The notes under the pieces: generated by a model
What the model saw: only the letters and a program-made list of their open reading frames with translations
Told to the model about the DNA's origin: nothing
Database searches by the model: none
Made by a program: the position numbers and the translations under genes
Assembly (NCBI GenBank): GCA_045592445.1
Contig: JAZNUV010000016.1
Span: 1-38,691, forward strand
Source: JAQXGO01 sp045592445
GTDB taxonomy: Bacteria; Bacillota; Clostridia; UMGS1883; UMGS1540
DNA length: 38,691 nt
Direction: 5' to 3'
Shown here: positions 32,428-38,691 of the stretch, in pieces
Layout: each line of letters opens with the position of its first letter
Position numbering within the stretch: the stretch's first letter is position 1

Positions 32428-32814
32428 TTATGGCAATATAGACAAAACCGTTTCAAAAAGTGCGCGAACAACGGGCATGGCAAGTGCCAAAATAACCAGT
32501 TTTCCTGCCATTTCAAGCTTTGCTGCGAGCGCACTTTCCCCGGCATCCCGGCAGAGTGCGCCCGCACACTCTGTGATAAAGCTTACAGCAATAACCTTCA
32601 GGATCGCCCCCATATAGGCGGGTGCAAGGCCTGCCTTCTGGGAAAGACTTGTCGCTGCAGCAAGAATCTCCCGCATGTACGGGAGCGCGGTTGTAACCAG
32701 GAGTGCGCCGCCTGCCATGCTGACTAAAATCGCATATTCTCTTTTATACTGTTTTAAAAACACCGCGCAAAGAGCGGTGATAACCGCAAGGGCGGCAAGT
32801 CGCAGTATGTCCAT
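32428..32814 (-). CDS. spoIIIAD: Stage III sporulation protein AD
   Basis: A 128-residue membrane protein with about four helices; KQYKREYAILVSMAGGALL and the C-terminal GKLVILALAMPVVRALFETVLSILP are the family's typical sequences. It pairs with SpoIIIAC in the export-like complex. Only 2 nt separate it from spoIIIAC, so the two are coupled. Confidence 0.93.
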   Translation of the reverse strand: MDILRLAALAVITALCAVFLKQYKREYAILVSMAGGALLVTTALPYMREILAAATSLSQKAGLAPAYMGAILKVIAVSFITECAGALCRDAGESALAAKLEMAGKLVILALAMPVVRALFETVLSILP

Positions 32815-32816
32815 TT

Positions 32817-33011
32817 TTAAAGACCAAACACGCTTTTTACCGTGTCAAACAGCGTTGCAATCTCACGCACAACCAGCATCAATACCACTACAAGACCGGA
32901 GAGTGTTGTCAGCATAGCTTGCTCCTCTCTGCCTGCGCGCACCAGCACCTGATGCAGTACCGATACAAGAATCCCAATCGCAGCAATACGGAAAATAAAA
33001 TCTACATCCAT
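32817..33011 (-). CDS. spoIIIAC: Stage III sporulation protein AC
   Basis: A 64-residue, two-helix membrane protein: DVDFIFRIAAIGILVSVLHQ, the charged turn RAGREEQAM, then LSGLVVVLMLVVREI. This is the full normal size for SpoIIIAC (about 65). The start at ATG 33011 has GAGG 6-7 nt upstream; a longer upstream frame exists but adds unrelated sequence. Confidence 0.93.
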   Translation of the reverse strand: MDVDFIFRIAAIGILVSVLHQVLVRAGREEQAMLTTLSGLVVVLMLVVREIATLFDTVKSVFGL

Positions 33012-33070
33012 AATAATCCTCATTTCACCCAACATTTCGCGAAAAGAGCACGCGAAACACCTTTGTGCTT

Positions 33071-33553
33071 TTAAATAAACACGATAACCACGGCAAGCCC
33101 TGCCATGATGGCGATACTGCTTTGGAGCCTGTCCTTTTGTTTTCTGTCCGCCTCCCACGCCGTCAGGATATCATCCATGCGTGCATAGCAGAGGCGGATG
33201 TTTTGCAGCTGCCCTGCCGCATCGACGGCAGAAAGTCCTTGCGAAAAGGCACAAAGCGCCTCCGCCACCTCCTTTTCCTTCATTGTTTTGGCAGCGGCAT
33301 CGGAAACGGCACTTTCCGCATCCATGGAAAGCATATTGTTTGCGGATATCGAAAAAAAATCGTCATAGGTAGAGGCGCGTAAAAAAGCATCAGGAAGCGG
33401 CAACAAAAGTGCCCGAATGTCATTTTCGATGCTGCAGAGTCCTGCCCGAATGTGCCGCAAGCGATTTGCAGCATTTTTGCGGGTTATAACACCTGCCCGC
33501 CCAATTAAAAAAGCACCGCTAAGCACCATAAGCGCCGCAAAAAAACGAAACAC
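33071..33553 (-). CDS. spoIIIAB: Stage III sporulation protein AB (GTG start)
   Basis: SpoIIIAB resembles type II secretion F proteins and is thought to work with the ATPase SpoIIIAA. The 160-residue protein has an N-terminal helix (FRFFAALMVLSGAFLIG), the conserved RLRHIRAGLCSIENDIRALLLPLPDAF, and a C-terminal helix. A full AGGAGGTG site (33559-33566) lies 5-7 nt before the GTG at 33553. It is the first spoIIIA gene present; spoIIIAA, which normally precedes it, is missing. Confidence 0.92.
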   Translation of the reverse strand: MFRFFAALMVLSGAFLIGRAGVITRKNAANRLRHIRAGLCSIENDIRALLLPLPDAFLRASTYDDFFSISANNMLSMDAESAVSDAAAKTMKEKEVAEALCAFSQGLSAVDAAGQLQNIRLCYARMDDILTAWEADRKQKDRLQSSIAIMAGLAVVIVFI

Positions 33554-33578
33554 CCCCGCACCTCCTATCTATGTATAT

Positions 33579-33604
33579 GGATATGCGGGGTTGTCCCTGA
33601 ATAT
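33579..33604 (-). promoter_or_regulatory. Possible sigma-E-type promoter before spoIIIAB
   Basis: On the - strand, ATATT (33600-33604) is followed after 14 nt by CATATCC (33579-33585), partly matching the sigma-E consensus (ATATT, then CATACA). spoIIIA operons are sigma-E controlled in relatives. The -10 agrees at only about five of eight positions, so this is weak. Confidence 0.3.
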
Positions 33605-33794
33605 GTCTTATATTTTTATAGTGTAACTGTGCCAATCCCTTTCTCAATCAGAAATTACACAGTGTTTTGCCTGGCGAATCCGTAGAAATCGCGTAGTTCA
33701 CCATACAAGCCGTTGTCTTTTCAGCCGTTTTCATTCTATAGGTTGGTTTGCCGTAATTGGAATTGTGTAATTCGGTTCTGCGATTGGGTTCTGG

Positions 33795-33846
33795 GTTCCG
33801 CGTTTAGTTTATGCGATTAAGTCCCGCGTTTGGTTTCGTGATTCGG
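33795..33846 (+). repeat. Two adjacent 26-bp degenerate direct repeats
   Basis: Copies at 33795-33820 and 33821-33846 share a GTYCCGCGTTTRGTTT core and a GATT further on, after a one-base gap. Preceding sequence (GGTTCTGCGATTGGGTTCTGG) looks like more diverged units. No function is evident. Confidence 0.45.
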
Positions 33847-33913
33847 TCGCCATTTAATACGCGCACGCTCTGCACGAGAATAGATTTTATAACTAAATAG
33901 CCTTTTCATGGCA

Positions 33914-33943
33914 TAAAAAGACCGACGCTCTTTCGAGCGTCGG
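33914..33943 (-). terminator. Terminator of the S-layer gene
   Basis: A perfect 9-bp stem CCGACGCTC/GAGCGTCGG (33922-33930/33935-33943) with a 4-nt loop; on the - strand TCTTTTT follows. It lies about 36 nt beyond the stop of the SLH gene and insulates the spoIIIA operon from its strong transcription. Confidence 0.88.
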
Positions 33944-33978
33944 CCCCTTATTTATCGTTCAACCGATATCACTATGAT

Positions 33979-36831
33979 TTAAGCTTCGATTGCTTCGATT
34001 GCGGAAACTTCAACTCTGTAAGCAACAACATCTGTTACAACGCCGTCATATTCGCGAACGAATACCCAGTGTGTATCATTTGTTTCTTCAACAACAGTGC
34101 TGATCATGGATTCGTCAAACTCGTTTGTGCATGTGAATGCTGCGCGTTTTGCATTTACTTCGTAGAAGTTAGCATTTACGCCTGCAATTCTCATTGCTAC
34201 GCTCTTGCCGCCATCTGTCAGAACGCTTGTTACATAAGCATCACCTTCAACTTCATAACCGTTGCCGAGTGTGATGTTACCGTTCTTAAGAGCGTTTGCA
34301 TGTGCAAAGTAGATGTAGCTATCTTCGCCTGTTTCTGTTGCGTTGATTACTGCACCACCTTCAGAGAGGTCTTCGTCGATGATGCCATCAGCAATAGCTT
34401 CTGTCATCAGAACTTTAACCTTGTTGATTGCATTGTCTGCATCGAGGCTGAAGATGATGATGTCGCCTTCTGTCGGAGTATAGTCGCTACCGGAATCAGA
34501 ATCATCTGCATCGAGGATGTCTGCGCCATCTTCTGCGATCAGAGCTTCAACTTCTTCACCATTCTGGTAACCGTAGATCTTTGTCAGAGTCTGACCTTCT
34601 TCGCTGCGAACGCTTGCGATAGAAGTTACGATCAATACGCTTGTGCCATTGTGGATTGCAGCTTCTGCACCATATGCAACTGCAACTGCCGGATAGGTGT
34701 TTTCAACGTCGAATGCGTCAACAGTGTAATCTGTCAAGTCAGCAAACAAGCTGCCGGCTTTTGTGATTACGATTTCTTCCTTCTTGCAGATTTCTGTTAC
34801 GTCTGTGTCAGCAATATAGCCTGTGCCAGCCGGAACGCTGAATACCGGAGTTTCATCTGTGAACCAGATGTCGCCCAGTTTGTTCATGTCTTTTCTGAAC
34901 TCTGCACCGGATTCAGATGCATCCAAGGAGAATTCATCGTTTGCTTCTGTAGCAATCCAGATTTTGTTGATTGTGCCGTCTTTCTTTGTCTGATATTCGA
35001 ATGCACACTGTGTAATTGTTTCAAATTGACCAGTTAAAGCATTGTAATCGCCGCCAAAGAATAATGAATCATCATCTTTTTCCAAACCGTCAGCTGCATC
35101 GTCGTCAGCCTGCTCAACACCGTTTACATAGAAGTCAACAGTTTCAGCAAGTGCAACTGTCTGCCATGTGCCGTCGATTGCGAGGAATTCGAGCGTTGCT
35201 GCTTTTGTAAAGCCTTCAGCGCCGAGGTATGCATTGTACAGGAAGCCGTAGTTGCCAGCTGCTGCTGTAGCTTCTGCATAAGCAATTCTGCCTGCGAAGT
35301 TTACGTAGAATTTGCCTGTTGCACCGTTTTCGATGTCAGCTGTAGCATCTTTGTGATAACGTGCTGCACCGATTGTGTAGTACGGATCAGATTCAACAGA
35401 AACGCTGCCTACGCTGCCTTCGATAACATTTCTGGAAACATAAGCTGTGTAAAGCTTGCCATTCTTAGCAACTGTGAGAAGGTCATCAACCTTCAGGTCT
35501 TCGAATGCAATCTGAGCGCCATCCAGATAGAATACAGTTCTGTATGCTTCGTTGTTCAGGTAGAGGCGGATTGCATTGCCTTTTTTGTCTTTGAGTGTCT
35601 TTGCTGATGCGTTGATTTCGCCGATAACATAGTTATCAGAACCAGCGTACTGTGTTACGAAGGAATATTCGTATACATCGTCTGCATCATTGTCAATCAA
35701 TGTGAGAACGCCGTTTGTGTTTGAACCTGTAACGAAAGTCTTCAAGGAGTTTACGGAAGCACCGCTGTTCTTGAATTCATGGCCAGCAACGTCAACTTCA
35801 ACCTTCAAATCATCGCCATTGTCCTTGGAGTATTTGAAGTTAGCCAAAACCAAGCTTTCGCCAGATCCAGTTGCATCGTTCCAGCTACCTGCAACGATTT
35901 CGTCATAGGAAATTGTCAGAACTTCGTTTTTGTTTGTCTTTGCAGCGATACCGAGAAGTGTGGGTTTGCCTGTAACTTCGTCTTCCTTTGCGAATGCAGA
36001 AACTGCCATGCCGAGGAAGCCTGTTGCATCTGTGTCACCTTCTGCCAAGGATGCAGACGCATCAATGCCTTCAGTATTGCCATTTACAGAAGTAAGAGCA
36101 ATTTTGATTTCATCATCGTCAGCGTCGCTTACCTTTGTTGCATATGTGTCAGAAACAACACCTTCGTACTTGTCAACCTTGAGGTAGTCGTAGAGAAGTG
36201 TTTTTGTTGTTTCCTTGTAGGAAGGTTCGCCCGGCTTGTAGCCGTCTTGTTCCATTGTGGGAACTTCAAGAGCATTGAAGATCAAGCGTGCAACTGCGCT
36301 TCTGGGAGCTGCTTCGCCCGGAGCAACGGATACGCCCTTCAGAATGTCTTTCTGAGAAGCGATCGTCATGTAACCGGAAGGATAGCCGCCTTCGCCTTCA
36401 GCCTTCGGGCCGTAGCCGAGAGCTGCAACGATCATCTTAATAACCTGCTCGTAGGTAACCGGATCGGAAGGACCGAAGTTACCATCGCCGTAGCCGTTGA
36501 TGATACCTGTCTGTTCAGCCAGGTTGATGTAACCGGATGCCCAGTGGTCTGCTGCTACGTCTGTGAAGTTTGTTTTGCCTGCTGCTGCTTTGCTCAGCGC
36601 ACGCATACGAGCTACAACAGCAGCTGTTTCTGCTCTGATGATGCTCGCTTCAGGGTTAAAGTTGCCCTTGTCATCACCTTCCATGATGTCGAGAGCTTTG
36701 AGTGTGGCAACTGCTTCAGCGTAAGAAGCGTTATCTTCTACGTCCGGATAAAGAACGCCAGCAGAAACTGCTACGCTGAGGACCATCGTAAATACCATTA
36801 CGAATGCCAGAACTTTTTTGAGATTTTTCAT
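33979..36831 (-). CDS. S-layer homology domain surface protein
   Basis: The 950-residue secreted protein has a signal peptide (about 1-24, ending VSAG) followed by three SLH repeats: about 26-75 (LYPDVEDNASYAEAV, IIRAETAAVVARM), 88-140 (FTDVAADHWASGYI, NGYGDGNFGPSDPVTYEQV) and 150-192 (ILKGVSVAPGEAAPRSAVARLIF). SLH repeats bind pyruvylated wall polymers. The remaining ~750 residues are acidic, Asp/Thr/Ala-rich and beta-like, and I recognise no domain in them. Codon use is strongly skewed (GCT, AAC, TTC, GTT), unlike the neighbours, which with two promoters, a UTR hairpin and AGGAGG points to a very abundant product, probably the main S-layer subunit (inference). The ATG lies 9 nt after AGGAGG. 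Confidence 0.93.
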   Translation of the reverse strand: MKNLKKVLAFVMVFTMVLSVAVSAGVLYPDVEDNASYAEAVATLKALDIMEGDDKGNFNPEASIIRAETAAVVARMRALSKAAAGKTNFTDVAADHWASGYINLAEQTGIINGYGDGNFGPSDPVTYEQVIKMIVAALGYGPKAEGEGGYPSGYMTIASQKDILKGVSVAPGEAAPRSAVARLIFNALEVPTMEQDGYKPGEPSYKETTKTLLYDYLKVDKYEGVVSDTYATKVSDADDDEIKIALTSVNGNTEGIDASASLAEGDTDATGFLGMAVSAFAKEDEVTGKPTLLGIAAKTNKNEVLTISYDEIVAGSWNDATGSGESLVLANFKYSKDNGDDLKVEVDVAGHEFKNSGASVNSLKTFVTGSNTNGVLTLIDNDADDVYEYSFVTQYAGSDNYVIGEINASAKTLKDKKGNAIRLYLNNEAYRTVFYLDGAQIAFEDLKVDDLLTVAKNGKLYTAYVSRNVIEGSVGSVSVESDPYYTIGAARYHKDATADIENGATGKFYVNFAGRIAYAEATAAAGNYGFLYNAYLGAEGFTKAATLEFLAIDGTWQTVALAETVDFYVNGVEQADDDAADGLEKDDDSLFFGGDYNALTGQFETITQCAFEYQTKKDGTINKIWIATEANDEFSLDASESGAEFRKDMNKLGDIWFTDETPVFSVPAGTGYIADTDVTEICKKEEIVITKAGSLFADLTDYTVDAFDVENTYPAVAVAYGAEAAIHNGTSVLIVTSIASVRSEEGQTLTKIYGYQNGEEVEALIAEDGADILDADDSDSGSDYTPTEGDIIIFSLDADNAINKVKVLMTEAIADGIIDEDLSEGGAVINATETGEDSYIYFAHANALKNGNITLGNGYEVEGDAYVTSVLTDGGKSVAMRIAGVNANFYEVNAKRAAFTCTNEFDESMISTVVEETNDTHWVFVREYDGVVTDVVAYRVEVSAIEAIEA

Positions 36832-36859
36832 GTCTCAAATCCTCCTTAAATTTTTATTC

Positions 36860-36896
36860 GAAAGAGATACGGAATTGCACGCGCCGCATCTCTTTC
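36860..36896 (-). promoter_or_regulatory. 5'-UTR hairpin upstream of the S-layer gene SD
   Basis: A 13-bp stem (36860-36872 with 36884-36896, one G.U) encloses an 11-nt loop, about 13 nt upstream of the AGGAGG site. It lies inside the transcribed leader from both promoters. Long stable leader stems can protect abundant S-layer mRNAs from decay; that role is inferred. Confidence 0.6.
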
Positions 36897-36944
36897 AACT
36901 GCGACTGTGCTCAGGAAATACTAAAGTACCCCCTGACAGGATTG

Positions 36945-36973
36945 ATTATAGCACCCGTGACAAATTTCGTCAA
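36945..36973 (-). promoter_or_regulatory. S-layer gene promoter P1
   Basis: On the - strand, TTGACG (36968-36973), 17 nt, TATAAT (36945-36950) with a TGC just before the -10. The predicted leader is about 105 nt. Confidence 0.8.
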
Positions 36974-37056
36974 GCATTTTTTTCACTTGTAACACAAATG
37001 TAAAGTTGCGTGCAAGAATCTGTCACAAACGCGCCTTTTTTCTCACCCTGTCCAAT

Positions 37057-37085
37057 AGTATACGATACTTTGCAAGGTTTGTCAA
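37057..37085 (-). promoter_or_regulatory. S-layer gene promoter P2 (upstream)
   Basis: On the - strand, TTGACA (37080-37085), 17 nt, TATACT (37057-37062). It lies 112 nt upstream of P1 in the same direction, with no gene between, so the two promoters act in tandem. Confidence 0.75.
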
Positions 37086-37178
37086 GCAAAATTTCATTTC
37101 TTTTTGCAATATTCCGTCGGTTTTTACAGACTTTCTTCCTTATATATATGTTACAGCATGAAAAACCGCCGCAGGGGC

Positions 37179-37207
37179 TTGACTTTACAGAAGGAGTTTG
37201 ATATAAT
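37179..37207 (+). promoter_or_regulatory. Promoter of the SDR/LarA-like pair
   Basis: TTGACT (37179-37184), 17-nt spacer, TATAAT (37202-37207) with a TGA directly before the -10. GGGAGG (37227-37232) and ATG 37241 follow. It diverges from S-layer promoter P2. Confidence 0.78.
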
Positions 37208-37240
37208 ACAGGCAAAACTAAATTTTGGGAGGCAAACCAG

Positions 37241-38089
37241 ATGAAAACACCCCTTTCGATTGACTTAAATGGTAAAGTTGCCGTTGTAACCGGTGCAGCA
37301 GGCGTTTTGTGCAGTCTTTTTGCACGCGCACTCGCAGCCAACGGCGCAAAGGTCGCACTTTTGGACTTAAACGGCGAAAAAGCGGAGGAAAGTGCCGCAG
37401 CAATTCGCGCAGAGGGCGGCACTGCGATTGCCATTACCGCTAACGTGCTCCAGAAAGAAAGCCTTGAGGCGGCACGTCTTGCAGTTTTAGAAGCTTTTGG
37501 CCCCTGCGATATTCTTTTAAACGGTGCGGGCGGCAATAACCCGAAGGGCACCACGGACAAAGAATATCTCTACCCCGAGGACGTAGATAATACTGAAATT
37601 AAAACCTTCTTCAACCTCGACCCCGCCGGCGTTGAGTTTGTATTTAACCTAAACTTCTTAGGCACACTTTTGCCGACGCAGGTTTTCGCGCGTGATATGA
37701 TAAAGCGTGACGCGGTAATTGTCAATGTCTCCTCCATGAACGCGTTTTGCCCGCTCACCAAAATCCCCGCATACAGCGGCGCGAAGGCGGCAATCTCAAA
37801 CTTTACACAGTGGCTTGCGGTACATATGTCCAAGGTCGGCATTCGTGTAAACGCCATCGCACCCGGCTTTTTTGTAACCAACCAAAACCGCGCGATGCTC
37901 CTCAATGCAGATGGCACATTCACCGCACGTTCTCAGAAAATCCTGTCACAGACACCGATGGAACGCTTTGGTGAGGCAGAGGAGCTTTTGGGTACGCTTT
38001 TGTGGCTCGTCGACAACGGCGCATCGGGCTTTGTAAATGGTGTTGTTGTTCCGGTTGACGGCGGCTTTTCCGCATATTCCGGTGTGTAA
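37241..38089 (+). CDS. SDR oxidoreductase, D-mannonate oxidoreductase-type
   Basis: The 282-residue NAD(P)-dependent short-chain dehydrogenase has the cofactor motif VAVVTGAAGVLCSLFARAL near residues 14-32, LNGAGG (about 90), the catalytic Ser in NVSSMNAF and the YSGAK active site (Tyr-x-x-x-Lys), and VNAIAPGFFVTNQNRA. The inserted loop NNPKGTTDKEYLYP and LDPAGVEFVFNLNFLGTLLPTQ mark the subgroup often labelled D-mannonate oxidoreductase/fructuronate reductase in hexuronate breakdown; exact substrate is inferred. GGGAGG (37227-37232) is 8 nt before the ATG. The LarA-like gene starts 15 nt downstream, so the two are one operon. Confidence 0.88.
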   Translation: MKTPLSIDLNGKVAVVTGAAGVLCSLFARALAANGAKVALLDLNGEKAEESAAAIRAEGGTAIAITANVLQKESLEAARLAVLEAFGPCDILLNGAGGNNPKGTTDKEYLYPEDVDNTEIKTFFNLDPAGVEFVFNLNFLGTLLPTQVFARDMIKRDAVIVNVSSMNAFCPLTKIPAYSGAKAAISNFTQWLAVHMSKVGIRVNAIAPGFFVTNQNRAMLLNADGTFTARSQKILSQTPMERFGEAEELLGTLLWLVDNGASGFVNGVVVPVDGGFSAYSGV

Positions 38090-38104
38090 TATAAGGAGAG
38101 AACT

Positions 38105-38691
38105 ATGATTTATAAAAGCGATGCAGGTCTTTCTCCTGATGCGCTTCGTGCGGCACTTGTAGATTCCATTGCGGGCAAATCCCTAAAAAAGGTTTTGATT
38201 ATCCCGCCGGACTACACACGCATGTATAGCGGTGCAGGGCAGATTACTGCAATTTACTATTCTCTTTTAAAGGACACCTGTGAGGTCGATATCTTGCCCG
38301 CCCTCGGCACACATGAGCCGATGACGCGGGAGGAATGCGAAGCCTTTTTCGGCCCCGAGATTCCTTTTGAGAAGATTTTGGTGCATAACTGGAAAACGGA
38401 CGTTGTGAAAATCGGCGAGGTCCCCGCGGACTTTGTCTCCGAAGTGTCCGAAGGCCTCGTGAATGAGAAGATTGATGTAGAAGTCAACCGTCTTATCATG
38501 GATAAAAGCTATGACCTGATTATCTCTGTCGGGCAGGTTGTCCCGCACGAGGTTGTGGGTATGGCAAACTACTCGAAAAATCTCTTCGTCGGGTGCGGCG
38601 GCAATAATATGATTAACAGTTCGCATATGCTCGGCGCATTCTACGGTATGGAGCGCATTATGGGCAGAGACTTCTCTCCTGTCCGCCGTGT
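38105..38691 (+). CDS. LarA-like (DUF2088) nickel-pincer racemase family, partial
   Basis: The frame runs off the window after 195 codons. It begins MIYKSDAGLSPD and carries the LarA-family segments VLIIPPDYTRMYSGAGQIT, LPALGTHEPMTREECEAFFG, and MDKSYDLIISVGQVVPHEVVGMANYSKNLFVGCGGNNMI. LarA enzymes use a nickel-pincer cofactor to racemise or epimerise 2-hydroxy acids; specificity varies in the family. AAGGAG lies 7-8 nt before ATG 38105. Its partner SDR suggests a sugar-acid substrate such as mannonate/gluconate (inference). The larB, larC and larE cofactor genes are not in the visible part. Confidence 0.85.
   Translation, partial: MIYKSDAGLSPDALRAALVDSIAGKSLKKVLIIPPDYTRMYSGAGQITAIYYSLLKDTCEVDILPALGTHEPMTREECEAFFGPEIPFEKILVHNWKTDVVKIGEVPADFVSEVSEGLVNEKIDVEVNRLIMDKSYDLIISVGQVVPHEVVGMANYSKNLFVGCGGNNMINSSHMLGAFYGMERIMGRDFSPVRR

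Larger units (their letters stand above)
33554..33913. other. 360-nt intergenic region in the place of spoIIIAA
   Basis: No gene or spoIIIAA remnant is recognisable on either strand. The stretch holds a possible sporulation promoter close to spoIIIAB, a pair of adjacent 26-bp degenerate repeats, and AT-rich, T/G-skewed sequence between them. The S-layer terminator begins at its other edge. Confidence 0.6.

Noticed and set aside
33795..33846. Direct repeats considered as a CRISPR remnant
   Set aside because: The units are adjacent with no spacers and are poorly conserved, and no cas genes are present.
34069..36849. Two long open frames (over 300 codons each) on the + strand opposite the S-layer gene
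   Set aside because: They are shadows caused by the S-layer gene's strong codon bias. Their translations are rich in Cys, Phe and Ile with no domain, no ribosome site and no promoter.

Overview
This 38.7-kb window looks like a chromosomal segment of a Gram-positive, endospore-lineage Clostridia bacterium with an S-layer. The evidence is a spoIIIA operon, a sigma-G-type gene, a SpoIIIE/FtsK translocase, a WalRK two-component system, NrdR and ArgR repressors, an FMN riboswitch in front of a RibU riboflavin transporter, an SLH-domain surface protein, and strong canonical sigma-A promoters with purine-rich Shine-Dalgarno sites. I cannot name the species. There is no complete mobile element, CRISPR array, tRNA or rRNA.

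Layout. (1) 1-786: a gene-poor stretch with a 46-nt inverted repeat, then a perfect sigma-A promoter (108-136), about 500 nt without a convincing gene but full of small hairpins and short repeats, and an intrinsic terminator (608-645). This is a candidate structured non-coding RNA, or alternatively a decayed element. (2) 787-2055 (+): a UPF0340 protein and a secreted NlpC/P60 wall hydrolase. (3) 17312 down to 2114 (-): one long co-directional cluster, walR-walK-tsaB-rpiB-nrdR-gltX-DivIVA-like-comM/yifB-uvrA-nadK-argR-recN-ABC-F. Gaps are 36 nt or less or genes overlap, and a sigma-A promoter lies in front of walR. It mixes wall signalling, tRNA modification and charging, nucleotide control and DNA repair. 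(4) 17399-21858 (+): a radical SAM protein with its DUF2344 partner, an MreB/Mbl actin, then an FMN riboswitch, terminator and ribU. (5) 29750 down to 21928 (-): uppP-ftsK/spoIIIE-(truncated sigG)-small lipoprotein-GH13 glycosidase-cimA-rnhA. (6) 33553 down to 29911 (-): spoIIIAB, AC, AD, AE, AF, AG, AH, but no spoIIIAA. (7) 36831 down to 33979 (-): a 950-residue S-layer-type protein with two tandem sigma-A promoters, a 5'-UTR hairpin and its own terminator. (8) 37179 to the end (+): a D-mannonate-oxidoreductase-type SDR followed by a LarA-like (DUF2088) protein cut off by the window edge.

Points most worth a second look: a sigma-G gene that starts inside region 2.4 and so lacks nearly all of sigma region 2, directly behind an intact ftsK; a spoIIIA operon that lacks its ATPase gene and begins at spoIIIAB; the ~500-nt putative RNA with two hairpins presenting the same 8-nt loop; the heavily equipped promoter/leader of the S-layer gene; and the SDR/LarA-like pair, which may interconvert sugar acids. 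The two sporulation anomalies together raise the possibility that this lineage sporulates unusually or is losing sporulation; assembly error must be excluded first.
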